Shown here: positions 51,322 through 60,757 of the stretch, piece after piece | How the letters are laid out: each line of letters begins with the position of its first letter | How positions within the stretch are numbered: position 1 is the first letter of the stretch | Source: an uncultured bacterium | Lineage (GTDB): Bacteria > Planctomycetota > JAJSAM01 > JAJVHW01 | Direction of reading: 5' to 3' | Length of the DNA stretch: 64,000 nucleotides | NCBI GenBank assembly: GCA_937996235.1 | Contig: CALKVK010000035.1 | Location: forward strand, 124,001 to 188,000 | Notes under the pieces: model-generated | Database searches by the model: none | What the model was told of the DNA's origin: nothing | The model's input: the letters and a program-made list of their open reading frames with translations, nothing else | Program-made: the position numbers and the translations under genes

Positions 51322-52347
51322 CTGGAGCCCTGGGAGTTCGAACCGAATCCGTGGCGGCGCCTGCTCGGGCGCACGTGGCCGCTGTTCCGCGCGTTCCGCG
51401 TGGAGGTGCGGGCGTCGTGGACGGCCGCGCTCTGGCCGATCGTCTTCCTCGTCGGATTCTCGAAGCGGATGGACCTCGGTCCGGCGCTGCTCTGGGGCGT
51501 CGCGTGGACGCTCGCGCTGTTCGCGAACGTGTGGACCCACGAGATGGGGCACATCGTCGCCGGGCGGCGCTACGGCATCGAGACCGAGCGGATGACGCTG
51601 CGCGGACTCGGCGGCCTCGCGCACCTGCAGGCGAAGGCGTCGTCGCCGCGCCAGGACGTCGTGATCTCGCTCGCCGGGCCGGCGACGCACCTGCTCTGGC
51701 TCGCGGTGCTCGGTCCGCTGACCTGGTGGATCGGCACGGGCCTCGGCAGCGACGCGCGCTGGCCCTGGATGCTGCGCGCGTTCACGTGGACGCAGGTCCA
51801 TCTCCTCGTCTTCAACCTGCTGCCGATCTACATGCTCGACGGCAGCCGCGTGCTCCTGGCGCTGCTGACGAAGCTCCGCGGCTCCGGCTGGGCCGCGCTC
51901 ACGACCTCGACCGTCGGGTTCGTCGGCAACGGCGCGTTCGTGCTCGTCGGCGTGCTCGCGTTCCTCGAGGTCTGCGACCCGCTCGGCAGCGGACCGTTCT
52001 CGTTCCTGCTCGCGTGGCTCGGCATCGAGGGCATCCAGGCGTGCCGCCAGCTCCGGCTCGAGGCGAAGTACGGGGACGTCTACGGCGACCCCGATCCGTT
52101 CGCCGCGACGCTGCTCGCGTCGAAGCAGGCCGTCGCGGACATGGAGCGCGAGGAGCGCGCCGCGAAGGCGAAGGCGCGGCGGCCCGCCGCGCCCCCGAAG
52201 CCGCGCGCCGACTCGCGCGAGGCGCTGCAGGAGCAGATGGACCGGCTGCTCGACCGCGTCAACGAGGTCGGCGGCGTGGACAAGCTGCCGCGGCGCGAGC
52301 GCAAGGAGCTCGAGCGCGTCGGCCGGCTGCTGCGCGACGGCCCCTGA
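51322..52347 (+). CDS. M50-family intramembrane metalloprotease (site-2-protease-like), possible CTG start
   Basis: 341 residues from CTG 51322, or 315 from GTG 51400. Zinc motif THEMGHIVAG (HExxH near residue 73) and the second motif NLLPIYMLDGS (about 162-172, N-x2-P-x4-DG) in the usual membrane helices define an S2P-type protease that cleaves membrane proteins in the bilayer. The C-terminal tail has charged helices (ADMEREERAAKAKARRP and a LPRRERKELERVGRLL end). I favour the CTG because GGAGG (51312-51316) stands five bases before it and the reading EPWEFEPNPWRRLLG looks coding; the GTG has no ribosome site. TATCCT at 51298-51303 is a plausible -10. Confidence 0.82.
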   Translation: MEPWEFEPNPWRRLLGRTWPLFRAFRVEVRASWTAALWPIVFLVGFSKRMDLGPALLWGVAWTLALFANVWTHEMGHIVAGRRYGIETERMTLRGLGGLAHLQAKASSPRQDVVISLAGPATHLLWLAVLGPLTWWIGTGLGSDARWPWMLRAFTWTQVHLLVFNLLPIYMLDGSRVLLALLTKLRGSGWAALTTSTVGFVGNGAFVLVGVLAFLEVCDPLGSGPFSFLLAWLGIEGIQACRQLRLEAKYGDVYGDPDPFAATLLASKQAVADMEREERAAKAKARRPAAPPKPRADSREALQEQMDRLLDRVNEVGGVDKLPRRERKELERVGRLLRDGP

Positions 52348-52356
52348 CGGGCGGCG

Positions 52357-53076
52357 TCAGTCCGCGAGGAACGTGCGCACGGCCGCCGCGCAGTCCGCGT
52401 CGCGCAGCACGTGGTGGCCGAACGGGAACGTGCGGAACGTGACGGGCACGCCGCACGCCGCGATCGCCTCCGCGCTCGCGCGGCACGGCGCCACGGCCAC
52501 GCCCTCGTCGTCGTCGCCGTGCACGTCGAGGACACGGAACGCGGGGAACGCCGCGGCCGCGCGCGCCGCGTCCTCGAGCACCTCGTGCTTGAGGCGCGCC
52601 CCCGCGACGACGAGCCGCGCGTAGCGCGCCGGGTCGCGCAGCCCGACGAAGCCCGCCAGATAGCCGCCCTGCGAGAAGCCGAGCAGCGCGACGCGCGACG
52701 CGTCCAGCCCGCCGCGCGCGACCACGGACTCGACGACCTGACGCAGCCAGTTCTCGGCGCGCTCGAGCGCCGCGACGAACTCGGGCACGTCGCCGAGGTA
52801 CACGTACCACGCGTTGCCCTGGCGGAAGGACCCGTCCTTCCGCACCTCGAACGGCAGCGGCGCCTGCGGCAGCACGGCGGTCGCGCGCGGCGGCAGCGCG
52901 GGGAGCAGCTCGCGGGCGAACGAGCGCGGCGACATGCCCTGCCCGTGCAGCGCCACGACCACGCTGCCGTCGGCGTCGTCGGGCCGGTGCACGACCACCG
53001 GCACCGACAGCAGGTACGGCAGGTGGAAGGTCTCGGCGCGGCGCTCCCCCGGCGCGTCCGGCGCGCCGTCGGTCAC
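52357..53076 (-). CDS. Alpha/beta-hydrolase (phospholipase/carboxylesterase-type)
   Basis: 239 residues. VVVALHGQGMSPRSF holds the oxyanion region, LLGFSQGGYLAGF the nucleophile serine elbow G-x-S-x-G, VLDVHGDDDEGVAV the catalytic Asp, and FGHHVLRDAD the histidine. Substrate unknown; most like phospholipase/carboxylesterase (PF02230-type) enzymes. GTG at 53076 overlaps the PD40 lipoprotein stop (GTGA on the minus strand). Confidence 0.87.
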   Translation of the reverse strand: MTDGAPDAPGERRAETFHLPYLLSVPVVVHRPDDADGSVVVALHGQGMSPRSFARELLPALPPRATAVLPQAPLPFEVRKDGSFRQGNAWYVYLGDVPEFVAALERAENWLRQVVESVVARGGLDASRVALLGFSQGGYLAGFVGLRDPARYARLVVAGARLKHEVLEDAARAAAAFPAFRVLDVHGDDDEGVAVAPCRASAEAIAACGVPVTFRTFPFGHHVLRDADCAAAVRTFLAD

Positions 53077-54134
53077 TCGACCCAGTCCGCGACGAAGATG
53101 TTCGTGTCGCGCGGGTTCTCGGCGAAGCGGTTGCTGCACCACACGAGCTTCGTGCCGTCGTGCGAGAACATCGGGAACGCATCGAACTCGGGCGTGTTGG
53201 TGATCTGCGTCAGGTTGCCGCCCTCCACGTCGATCATGTAGAGGTCGAAGTTGCGGCCCTTCGGGTCGCCGTGGTTGCTCGCGAAGATGATGCGGCGCCC
53301 GTCGGGGTGGAAGAACGGCGCCCAGTTCGCGCCCGGCAGGTGCGTCACCTGACGCTGGTTCGAGCCGTCGCGGTCCATCACCCACACGTCCATGCGCGTC
53401 GGCTGGATGCGGTTCGACGCGAGCAGCCCGCGGTACTCGGCGAGCTCCTCCGCGGTCTCCGGATGGCACGCGCGGTAGACGATCCGGGAGCCGTCGGCGG
53501 AGAAGAACGGGCCGCCGTCGTAGCCCGGCGTGTGCGTGAGGCGCCGCACGTTCCCGCCGTCCGCGTCCATCGTGTAGATCTCGAGGTCGCCGTCGCGCGT
53601 GGACGTGAACACGATCGTGCCGTCGGGCGCGATCGTCGGCTCGGCGTCGTAACCGGGCGAGCGCGTCAGCAGCCGCAGGCCGCTGCCGTCCGCGTTCGCG
53701 CGGTAGATGTCGTAGTCGAACAGCGGCCACGTGTACTTGCCGGGGGTCGGCGGCGGCGGCTCGGGCGCGGCGTCGCCGAGGTGGTGCGTCGATGCGTAGA
53801 CGATCTCGCGGTCGCCGGGCAGGAAGTACGCGCACGTGGTGCGGCCCTTGCCGGTGGAGACGAGGTGCTCCCCGGTGCCGTCCCACGACATCACGAAGAT
53901 CTGGTCGGCGGGCAGTCCCATGCGGCCGCGCATCTGGTAGATGAGCTGCCGGTCGTCCCACGACCAGTACGCCTCCGCGTTGTCGCCGCCGAACGTGAGC
54001 TGGCGGATGTTCGCGAGGTGCGGCTCCGCGGGATTGGCGGGACGCGGCTCCCACGCCGGCTCCGGCACGGGGTCGGACGCGCACGCGGACAGGGCGGCGG
54101 CGGCGAGGACGACGGCGGCGTGGGACGTTCGCAT
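53073..54134 (-). CDS. Lipoprotein with TolB/PD40 beta-propeller repeats
   Basis: 353 residues. Lipoprotein signal with lipobox LSAC (Cys18), then WD40-like PD40 repeats of the TolB/DPP type: VFTSTRDGDLEIYTMDADG, RRLTHTPGYDGGPFFSADG and QVTHLPGANWAPFFHPDG, with the recurring P-x-(W/F)-S-x-D-G pattern. Such proteins sit at the outer membrane or periplasm and bind proteins. GGAGGAG before ATG 54134. It is downstream of the rhomboid protease in a minus-strand run of overlapping or close genes. Confidence 0.88.
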   Translation of the reverse strand: MRTSHAAVVLAAAALSACASDPVPEPAWEPRPANPAEPHLANIRQLTFGGDNAEAYWSWDDRQLIYQMRGRMGLPADQIFVMSWDGTGEHLVSTGKGRTTCAYFLPGDREIVYASTHHLGDAAPEPPPPTPGKYTWPLFDYDIYRANADGSGLRLLTRSPGYDAEPTIAPDGTIVFTSTRDGDLEIYTMDADGGNVRRLTHTPGYDGGPFFSADGSRIVYRACHPETAEELAEYRGLLASNRIQPTRMDVWVMDRDGSNQRQVTHLPGANWAPFFHPDGRRIIFASNHGDPKGRNFDLYMIDVEGGNLTQITNTPEFDAFPMFSHDGTKLVWCSNRFAENPRDTNIFVADWVE

Positions 54135-54214
54135 CGGGGCTCCTCCGGGGGCCGGGCAGTCTCTCCCATCCGGCGTGCGGGCGCGACGTTCGCGCGGCGT
54201 CGCGGCGGGCCGCG

Positions 54215-55111
54215 TCAGCGCGGCAGCGAGTGCAGGAACCCGGCGCCGAGGGAGAGTGCGGCGAATGCGACGAGCAGCGTCGCGGCGAGCGTCCACGCGC
54301 GCCCGCGCAGCGAGCCCGGGCGCTCGGCGAAGCTGCTGCCGACGAAGAACCCGAACGCCATCCCGGGCAGCAGCCCGCCCACGTGCCCCGTGTTGCTGAC
54401 GATCGGGACGAGGAAGCCGACGATGAGCATGAACACGATGTCGCGCAGCAGCGTCCGGCCGAGGAGCTGCGCACGTCCGCGGCCGCGCGTGCGGAGCATC
54501 ACGGCGAGCGTGCCGAGCACGCCGAAGATCGCGCCGGACGCGCCGACCATCATGTGGGGGCTGCGGTCCTGCAGCACGTAGGTGAACCACACGGAGATCG
54601 CGAGCGTCGAGCAGATGCCCGAGACGAGGTAGATGGTCAGGAAGCGCGCCGGACCGACCAGTTCCTCGAGCAGCGCGCCGGCGCTGCGCAGCGTGAACAT
54701 GTTCATGCCGATGTGCAGCAGCCCGCCGTGCAGGAACGTCGCGGCGACGATGCGCCACCACTCCCCGGCGGCGACGCCCTCGTGGATGTACGCACCCTGC
54801 ATGTAGAGCGCGGCGCCGAACCCGCGCATCGAGAGGAGGCTGGGCATGCCCTCCGGACCGGCCAGCGCCGCCTGCACGCGCATGGTCCAGAGGAAGTAGC
54901 CCACGTTCACGAGGATGATCGCGTTGGTGACGCTCAGGTTGCGCGGCCACCACGCCGCGCGCGCGCGCCGCGGCGGCGCCGCACGTGCGCCGGAGGCGCG
55001 CGCGCGCGCGCCGTCGACGTCGGAGGTGCCGCAGCTCGCGCACATCCCGGCCGTCGCGGGGATCCACGTCCCGCAGTGCGCGCAGCGCTTGAGCTCGTAC
55101 TCCGGGCTCAC
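54215..55111 (-). CDS. Rhomboid-family intramembrane serine protease with N-terminal zinc ribbon
   Basis: 298 residues. First a zinc ribbon with two Cys pairs (KRCAHCGTW and GMCASCGTS, C10/C13/C24/C27), then about six membrane helices with the catalytic Ser in VGASGAIFG (about 191) and His in NTGHVGGLL (about 243). The loop motif HGGLLHIGMNMF, with the conserved HxxxN, is present. Cleaves membrane proteins within the bilayer. GTG at 55111 overlaps the preceding stop. Linked genes upstream give no clear target. Confidence 0.92.
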   Translation of the reverse strand: MSPEYELKRCAHCGTWIPATAGMCASCGTSDVDGARARASGARAAPPRRARAAWWPRNLSVTNAIILVNVGYFLWTMRVQAALAGPEGMPSLLSMRGFGAALYMQGAYIHEGVAAGEWWRIVAATFLHGGLLHIGMNMFTLRSAGALLEELVGPARFLTIYLVSGICSTLAISVWFTYVLQDRSPHMMVGASGAIFGVLGTLAVMLRTRGRGRAQLLGRTLLRDIVFMLIVGFLVPIVSNTGHVGGLLPGMAFGFFVGSSFAERPGSLRGRAWTLAATLLVAFAALSLGAGFLHSLPR

Positions 55112-55581
55112 GGCGCTGCCCCCGCCGCGGGGTCGTCGGGCTCGTAGCTGCAGCTCACGGACGTCTCGAACGCGCCGGAGGCGCCGGCGCGTTCATAGCG
55201 TTCGTCGTAGCCGCGCTCCGTGCGGACGAGCGTCCAGCGCTGCGCGGCGAGCCCGCTGCCGCGCGGCGGCGTGAAGACGAGGCGCACGCCGGCGCCCGGC
55301 CCGGCGACGTGCACGTCGAAGACCTGCACGTCGCCGCGGTCGGGGTAGAGCGTGGCCGTGAGGCGCGTCGCGTCGCCATGCACGATGAGACGTTCGGCGT
55401 GGGCGCGACCGCCCGGGACTTCGGCGCGCACGTCGAGCTCGAGGAAGCGGCCGAGGAGCACGCGGCCCTCGGTGCGGCACACGAACTCGGCCGCGCCCCA
55501 GGTGCCGCGTCCACGCCAGCAGCCGATCAGGAAGCCGAGCGCGGCGAGCGGCGTGACGCCGGGTTCGCGCGACGCGTCCAC
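55108..55581 (-). CDS. Small beta-barrel protein, nitrobindin/lipocalin-like
   Basis: 157 residues, no signal peptide. The start LAALGFLIGCWRGRGTW resembles the opening strand of THAP4/nitrobindin-type and DUF1579-type barrels (LxxLxGxWxGxG), followed by alternating strand-like segments GRFLELDVRAEV, LTATLYPDRGDVQVFDV and VRLVFTPPRG. The histidine ligand of nitrobindin was not found, so haem binding is unlikely. GTG at 55581 lies eight bases after guaA; its stop overlaps the rhomboid start. Its role is unknown. Confidence 0.6.
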   Translation of the reverse strand: MDASREPGVTPLAALGFLIGCWRGRGTWGAAEFVCRTEGRVLLGRFLELDVRAEVPGGRAHAERLIVHGDATRLTATLYPDRGDVQVFDVHVAGPGAGVRLVFTPPRGSGLAAQRWTLVRTERGYDERYERAGASGAFETSVSCSYEPDDPAAGAAP

Positions 55582-55588
55582 GTGCGCG

Positions 55589-57181
55589 TCACTCCCACTC
55601 GATCGTGGCCGGCGGCTTCGAGGAGATGTCGAGGACGACGCGGTTGATGCCGCGCACCTCGTTGATGATGCGGTTGCTCACGCGGCGCAGGAGGCCGTCG
55701 GGGAGCTGCGCCCAGTCGGCCGTCATCGCGTCGTCGCTCGTCACGGCGCGGATCGCGGCGACGCTCTCGTACGTGCGCTCGTCGCCCATCACGCCGACCG
55801 TCGAGACGGGCAGGAGCACACAGAACGCCTGCCACAGCGCACGGGAGAGACCGGCCCCCTCGATCTCCTCGAGCAGGATCGTGTCGGCGCGCCGCAGCAC
55901 GTCGAGGCGCGGCGCGCTCACCTCGCCGAGGCAGCGGATCGCGAGGCCGGGGCCGGGGAACGGGTGGCGCCAGACGATCGCGTCGGGGAGCCCGAGCGCC
56001 TTGCCGATCTCGCGCACCTCGTCCTTGAAGAGCTCGCGCAGCGGCTCGACGAGACCGAAGCCGAGCTCCGCCGGCAGCCCGCCGACGTTGTGGTGCGTCT
56101 TGATCGTGGCCGAAGGCCCGCCGAACGCGGAGACCGACTCGATGACGTCGGGATAGAGCGTGCCCTGCGCGAGGAAGCGCACGCCGTCGAGGTGCGCGAC
56201 CTCGTGGCGGAAGACCTCGACGAACTCGTGGCCGATGATCTTGCGCTTGCGCTCGGGGTCGGTGACGCCCGCGAGCTTCCCGAGGAAGCGCTCGGAGGCG
56301 TGTGCGACGACGAGCGCGCGCCCGAAGTGGTCGGTGAACGTGCGCTCGACCAGCTCGGCCTCGCCGGCGCGCAGGAGGCCGTTGTCCACGAACACGCACG
56401 TCAGCCGGTCGCCGATGGCGCGGTAGACGAGCTCCGCGACGACGGCCGAGTCGACGCCGCCGGAGAGTCCGCAGACGACGCGCGACTCGCCCACCTGGGC
56501 GCGGATGCGTGCGACGGCCTCCTCGATCCACTGCGACATCACCCAGTCGCCGGAGAGCCCGGCGACGCCGTACAGGAAGTTGTGCAGGATCTCGCGCCCG
56601 CGCGGCGTGTGCGCCACCTCGGGGTGGAACTGCACGGCGTGGATGGGGAGCGAGCGGTGCCGCACCGCGGCGAACGGTGCGTGGTCCGTGTGCGCGACGA
56701 CCTCGAAGTCGGGGGGCAGTTGCTCCACCCGGTCGCCGTGGCTCATCCAGACCTCCATGGTCGCGGGGAGGCCGGCGAACAGACCCTCGGCGCGGTCCAC
56801 GTGCACGATCGCGCGGCCGAACTCGCGCTGCGACGCGGGCGCGACGCGTCCGCCGAACTCCTCGCAGAGGAGCTGCAGACCGTAGCAGAGCCCGAGGATC
56901 GGCACGCCGAGCTCGAACACGCCGCGGTCGCAGCGCGGCGAGCCGCCGGCCCAGACCGACGCGGGCCCGCCCGAGAGGATCACGGCCCGCGGCGCGAGCG
57001 CGCGGATCGCCTCGAGCGGCGCGTCGCACGGCAGGATGCGGCAGTAGACGTGCTGCTCGCGGACGCGGCGCGCGATGAGCTGCGTGTACTGGCTGCCGAA
57101 GTCGAGGACGACGACGGTCTCGTGCCCGGCGCCCGGGGGCGCGGGGCGGCGCGCGGACGCGGCGGGTTCGCTGTCTGCCAC
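55589..57181 (-). CDS. guaA: GMP synthase (glutamine-hydrolysing)
   Basis: Converts XMP to GMP with glutamine and ATP. 530 residues. Class I glutaminase: VVLDFGSQYTQLIARRVRE, catalytic Cys in GLCYGLQLLCEEFGG (about 98), HAVQFHPEV; then the PP-loop ATP pyrophosphatase VVCGLSGGVDSAVVAEL (about 237), GGLPAELGFGLVEPLRELFKDE and C-terminal dimer part ATIEWE. GTG at 57181 overlaps the guaB stop by one base (TAGTG). Translated with guaB, as in most bacteria; gmk upstream in the window uses the product. Confidence 0.97.
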   Translation of the reverse strand: MADSEPAASARRPAPPGAGHETVVVLDFGSQYTQLIARRVREQHVYCRILPCDAPLEAIRALAPRAVILSGGPASVWAGGSPRCDRGVFELGVPILGLCYGLQLLCEEFGGRVAPASQREFGRAIVHVDRAEGLFAGLPATMEVWMSHGDRVEQLPPDFEVVAHTDHAPFAAVRHRSLPIHAVQFHPEVAHTPRGREILHNFLYGVAGLSGDWVMSQWIEEAVARIRAQVGESRVVCGLSGGVDSAVVAELVYRAIGDRLTCVFVDNGLLRAGEAELVERTFTDHFGRALVVAHASERFLGKLAGVTDPERKRKIIGHEFVEVFRHEVAHLDGVRFLAQGTLYPDVIESVSAFGGPSATIKTHHNVGGLPAELGFGLVEPLRELFKDEVREIGKALGLPDAIVWRHPFPGPGLAIRCLGEVSAPRLDVLRRADTILLEEIEGAGLSRALWQAFCVLLPVSTVGVMGDERTYESVAAIRAVTSDDAMTADWAQLPDGLLRRVSNRIINEVRGINRVVLDISSKPPATIEWE

Positions 57182-58656
57182 TAGAAGCCTTCCTCTCCGG
57201 AGTCGCCGCCCCGGTAGTTCGGCGCCTCGCGCGTGATCGCGATGTCGTGCGGGTGGTTCTCGCGCAGGGACGCGCCGCTGATGCGCACGAAGCGCGCCTT
57301 CGCGTGCAGCTCGCCGATGTCGCGCGCGCCCACGTAGCCCATGCCCGCGCGGATGCCGCCGACGAGCTGGTAGACGAAGTCGGACAGCTTGCCGCGGTAC
57401 GGCACGCGGCCCTCGACGCCCTCGGGCACGAGCTTCTCGCGCGCCTTCACGTCGGCCTGGCCGTAGCGGTCGCTCGAGCCCTGCACCATCGCGCCGAGCG
57501 AACCCATGCCGCGGTACTGCTTGAACGTGCGTCCGCGGAACAGGATCGTGTCGCCGGGGCTCTCCTCGAGGCCCGCGAAGAGCGAGCCGCACATGACGCT
57601 CTCGGCGCCCGTCGCGAGCGCCTTCGTCATGTCGCCCGAGTAGCGGATGCCGCCGTCGGCGATCACCGGCACGCCCGCCGGGCGGCACACCGACACGGCC
57701 TCGGAGATCGCGGTGAGCTGCGGCACGCCGACGCCGCTGATCACGCGCGTCGTGCAGATCGAGCCCGGTCCGATGCCGACCTTGACGCCGTCGGCGCCCG
57801 CGTCGACGAGCGCCTTCGCGCCGTCGGCCGTCGCCACGTTGCCCGCGACGACGTCCACGTCGTACTTCGACTTGATGCGCCGCACCGCCTCGACCACGTT
57901 CTTCGAGTGACCGTGCGCCGTGTCCACCACGACCACGTCGACCGACGCGTCGAGCAGCTTCTCGACCCGCTCGTCGTCGTGCACGCCGACCGCCGCGGCG
58001 ACGCGCAGGCGGCCCTCCTCGTCGAGGTTCGCGGCCGGGAACTGGTACAGCTTGTTGATGTCCTTGATCGTGATGAGCCCCGCGAGGCGGCCGTCGGCCT
58101 GGACGAGGATCAGCTTCTCCACCTTCATCTGGTGGAGCACCTCCTTCGCCTGGTCGAGCGTCGTGCCCGGCTGCCGCGTCACGAGCTCCTTCGTCATCAC
58201 GCTCGCGACGCTCTCCTCGTCGCGCTTGTGGAAGCGCAGGTCGCGCGCCGTCAGGATGCCGACCACGCGCCGCGCGCCGTCCACGATCGGCACGCCCGAG
58301 ATGCGGTGCGTGTCCATGAGGCGCCGCGCGTCGCCGACGGTCGCGTCGGGCCCGAGCGTCACGGGGTCGAGGATGACGCCCGAGACCGTGCGCTTCACCT
58401 GCTTCACCTCGCGCGCCTGGTCGTCGGCGCGCAGGTTCTTGTGGATGACGCCGATGCCGCCCTCGTACGCGAGCGCGATCGCGAGGGCGGCCTCGGTGAC
58501 GGTGTCCATCGCCGCGGACGCGACGGGGACCTTCAGGCCGACACGCCGCGAGAAGCGGCTCTGCGTGTCGATCTCGGAGGGCACGACCTCCGAGTAGCCC
58601 GGCAGGAGCAGGACGTCGTCGAACGTGATGCCGTCGGCCACGATGCGGTCGAGCAT
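57181..58656 (-). CDS. guaB: IMP dehydrogenase
   Basis: Oxidises IMP to XMP with NAD+, rate-limiting for guanine nucleotides. 491 residues: TFDDVLLLPGYSEVVP, MDTVTEAALAIALA, two CBS domains (about 95-205, ISGVPIVD and DGRLAGLITIKDI), then VVDTAHGHSKNV, VKVGIGPGSICTTR with the catalytic Cys near 301, IADGGIRYSGDMTKALA, and GAMVQGSSDRYGQ. The usual C-terminal flap is present. ATG at 58656 with GAGAGGAG upstream; a -10-like TACACT lies near 58750-58755 on the minus strand. Confidence 0.98.
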   Translation of the reverse strand: MLDRIVADGITFDDVLLLPGYSEVVPSEIDTQSRFSRRVGLKVPVASAAMDTVTEAALAIALAYEGGIGVIHKNLRADDQAREVKQVKRTVSGVILDPVTLGPDATVGDARRLMDTHRISGVPIVDGARRVVGILTARDLRFHKRDEESVASVMTKELVTRQPGTTLDQAKEVLHQMKVEKLILVQADGRLAGLITIKDINKLYQFPAANLDEEGRLRVAAAVGVHDDERVEKLLDASVDVVVVDTAHGHSKNVVEAVRRIKSKYDVDVVAGNVATADGAKALVDAGADGVKVGIGPGSICTTRVISGVGVPQLTAISEAVSVCRPAGVPVIADGGIRYSGDMTKALATGAESVMCGSLFAGLEESPGDTILFRGRTFKQYRGMGSLGAMVQGSSDRYGQADVKAREKLVPEGVEGRVPYRGKLSDFVYQLVGGIRAGMGYVGARDIGELHAKARFVRISGASLRENHPHDIAITREAPNYRGGDSGEEGF

Positions 58657-58820
58657 GGGCGCTCCTCTCGCTCCGCACGGCGTCCCGGAGCGCCGGGGGA
58701 GGAGGCCCTCCGCTCGCTCCGGGGCGGCCGGGCGGGGGTGATTCGGAGGAGTGTAGCGGCGCCCGGCGACCGCGTTCCGGCGTTTCGGGGCGGCACGCGG
58801 CGCCGCGGGGCCGCGGGCAC

Positions 58821-60704
58821 TCAGACGGCGGCCGCGGCGCGGGCCGGAGCGCCGCGCGGGGCGGCCGCCAGCGCGCCGAGCGCGGCGAGGAGCGCGGCGG
58901 CCAGGGCGAAGCTGCGCGCGTGGCGGCGCAGGGGCTCGCCCGGCGCACGCCGCGGCGCGAGCGCGGGCAGCGCGTCCGCGAGCGAAGGGCCCTCCGCGGC
59001 GGCGCCGACGCGGACCCCCGCGGGCAGCGCCCACTGGACGGCCGTCGTCGCCTGCAGCGCGCCGCCGGGCAGCACCACGTCGAGGCGCCGGGCGCCGCCC
59101 GGGAGCGGCAGGGGAGCGAGGGGCTCCGCGCCGTCCGGGCCGAGGTCGGCCGCGTGCGCGACGCCGTCGAGGACGAGGTCCACGCGCGGCGTGCCGCGCG
59201 GCACCAGCCCAGCGAGCGGCACGGGCGCGCCCGCGCGCACGGCGGGCGGCGGCGCCGCACCGCCGCGCACCCAGCGCAGCGCGTTGCGCACGAGCAGCGG
59301 GAACGCCGCCTCGAGCGGCAGCGTGCTCGCGTCGGCGCGGAAGCCGAAGCGCACGTGACGGACGCCTCCCGCCTCCCCGGCGACGGCCAGCACCCCGGCC
59401 GCGCTCTCGACGAGCGGCCGCTCCCCTGCGCGCGGCACGAGCGCCCCGGCGCGGTCGAGGCGGAGCGACGCGAGGTCCACGCCGTCGAGCACGGGGTGCG
59501 TGCCGACGCCCCACACGACCGGCTCGCGCACGGGCGCGGCCGTCTCCGCGAACACGACGTGCGGGAGCGTCGCGGGGAGCCCGGCGGGCAACGCGCCCTC
59601 CGCCACGACCACGTCGACGCCGTCGTACGCGGAGGCGGGCGGGACGGCGTCGGCCAGCCGCGCGGCGGCGGCGTCGACGAGCTCGGGCTGCGCACGCAGC
59701 GCCTCGAGCAGGTAGGGCGTCGGCCGCGCCGACGGTGCCGTCACGAGCACGCGCAGCGGCGGCGCGTCGTCGAGCACGAGCGCGGCGGCGTCGTCGTCCG
59801 GGAACTCGTCGGGCGGTTCGAGGCGCACGGTCACGCGCCCCCGTGTGCCGCGCGGCAGGGCGACGTCGCGCGTCGTCTCGTCGCCCGCCGCGAGCTCGAC
59901 CGGCAGCGATGCGACGACGCCGCCCGCGTCCGACGCGACCACGAGTCGCCGCGACGCCGCGGGGCCGTCGGTCGCGCGCACGCGGACGCGCACGCCGCCC
60001 GGTGCCGGAACCGCGCCGACGACGCCCGCATTGGAGGCGCCCGCGCCGCCGACCGAGATCACGTGCAGCGCGGCGTCGCCCACCGGCTCGGCGGCGCCCG
60101 CCAGCGCCGCGGAACCGGGCGCGTCGGTGACGACGCAGAGCGGCGCGGCGTTGCCGCGGGTGCGCAGCGCGAGCCGCGCGAGCTCGACCGCCGCGAGCAG
60201 CGACGGCGGCTCGAGCGTCGGACGCGCCGCGTCGAGCGCCACGGCCACCTGTGCGCGGTCCGTCGTCGGGGAGACGAGCACCTGCGGCGCGCCCGCCGCG
60301 AGCCACAGCGTGACGTCGTCCCCGGGCGCGAGACGGGCGACGAGGGCGCGGGCGGCGTCGCGCGCCGCGTCGAAGCGCGTGGCGCCGCCGGCGCCGCGCG
60401 CGTTCATGGTCGCGGAGCCGTCGAGCACCAGCACGAGACCGCGCGGCGGCGGCGGCGGGGCGCCGGTCACGGGGTCCGCGAGCGCGGTCGCGGCGGCCGC
60501 GAGAGCCGCGAGCGCCAGCGCGAGCGCCGTCGTCTCGTGCAGGCGCCGCAGCCCCGCGCGCCCGCCGCCCGGCGCGGCGACGTCGCGCCAGAGGCGCAGC
60601 GACGAGACCGCGACGCGCCGGCGCCGGCGCACGCGCAGGTGCAGAGCGACGAGCGGCAGCGCGAGCGCGAGCAGCGCGAACGCGGCGGGGCGCAGGAACT
60701 CCAC
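58821..60704 (-). CDS. BatA/BatB-like membrane protein with vWA-type domain
   Basis: 627 residues. N-terminal helix FALLALALPLVALHL, then a basic stretch and a second helix (ALALALAALAAAATAL), as in BatA N-termini, which start with a proline-rich membrane segment. A vWA-like domain follows (LVLVLDGSATMNARG; the MIDAS is D-x-S-x-T, an altered form) and Ala-rich regions with beta-strand repeats resembling CARDB/DUF4159 parts. One C-terminal helix (SFALAAALLAALGALA). In bacteria BatA partners MoxR AAA+ ATPases and DUF58 proteins; DUF58 is the next upstream gene, but moxR is not in the window. Confidence 0.78.
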   Translation of the reverse strand: MEFLRPAAFALLALALPLVALHLRVRRRRRVAVSSLRLWRDVAAPGGGRAGLRRLHETTALALALAALAAAATALADPVTGAPPPPPRGLVLVLDGSATMNARGAGGATRFDAARDAARALVARLAPGDDVTLWLAAGAPQVLVSPTTDRAQVAVALDAARPTLEPPSLLAAVELARLALRTRGNAAPLCVVTDAPGSAALAGAAEPVGDAALHVISVGGAGASNAGVVGAVPAPGGVRVRVRATDGPAASRRLVVASDAGGVVASLPVELAAGDETTRDVALPRGTRGRVTVRLEPPDEFPDDDAAALVLDDAPPLRVLVTAPSARPTPYLLEALRAQPELVDAAAARLADAVPPASAYDGVDVVVAEGALPAGLPATLPHVVFAETAAPVREPVVWGVGTHPVLDGVDLASLRLDRAGALVPRAGERPLVESAAGVLAVAGEAGGVRHVRFGFRADASTLPLEAAFPLLVRNALRWVRGGAAPPPAVRAGAPVPLAGLVPRGTPRVDLVLDGVAHAADLGPDGAEPLAPLPLPGGARRLDVVLPGGALQATTAVQWALPAGVRVGAAAEGPSLADALPALAPRRAPGEPLRRHARSFALAAALLAALGALAAAPRGAPARAAAAV

Positions 60705-60757
60705 GGGCTACGTCCGTCCCGTCCGCGCCCGCGCGCGGGTCACCGCTGCCGCCGCGG

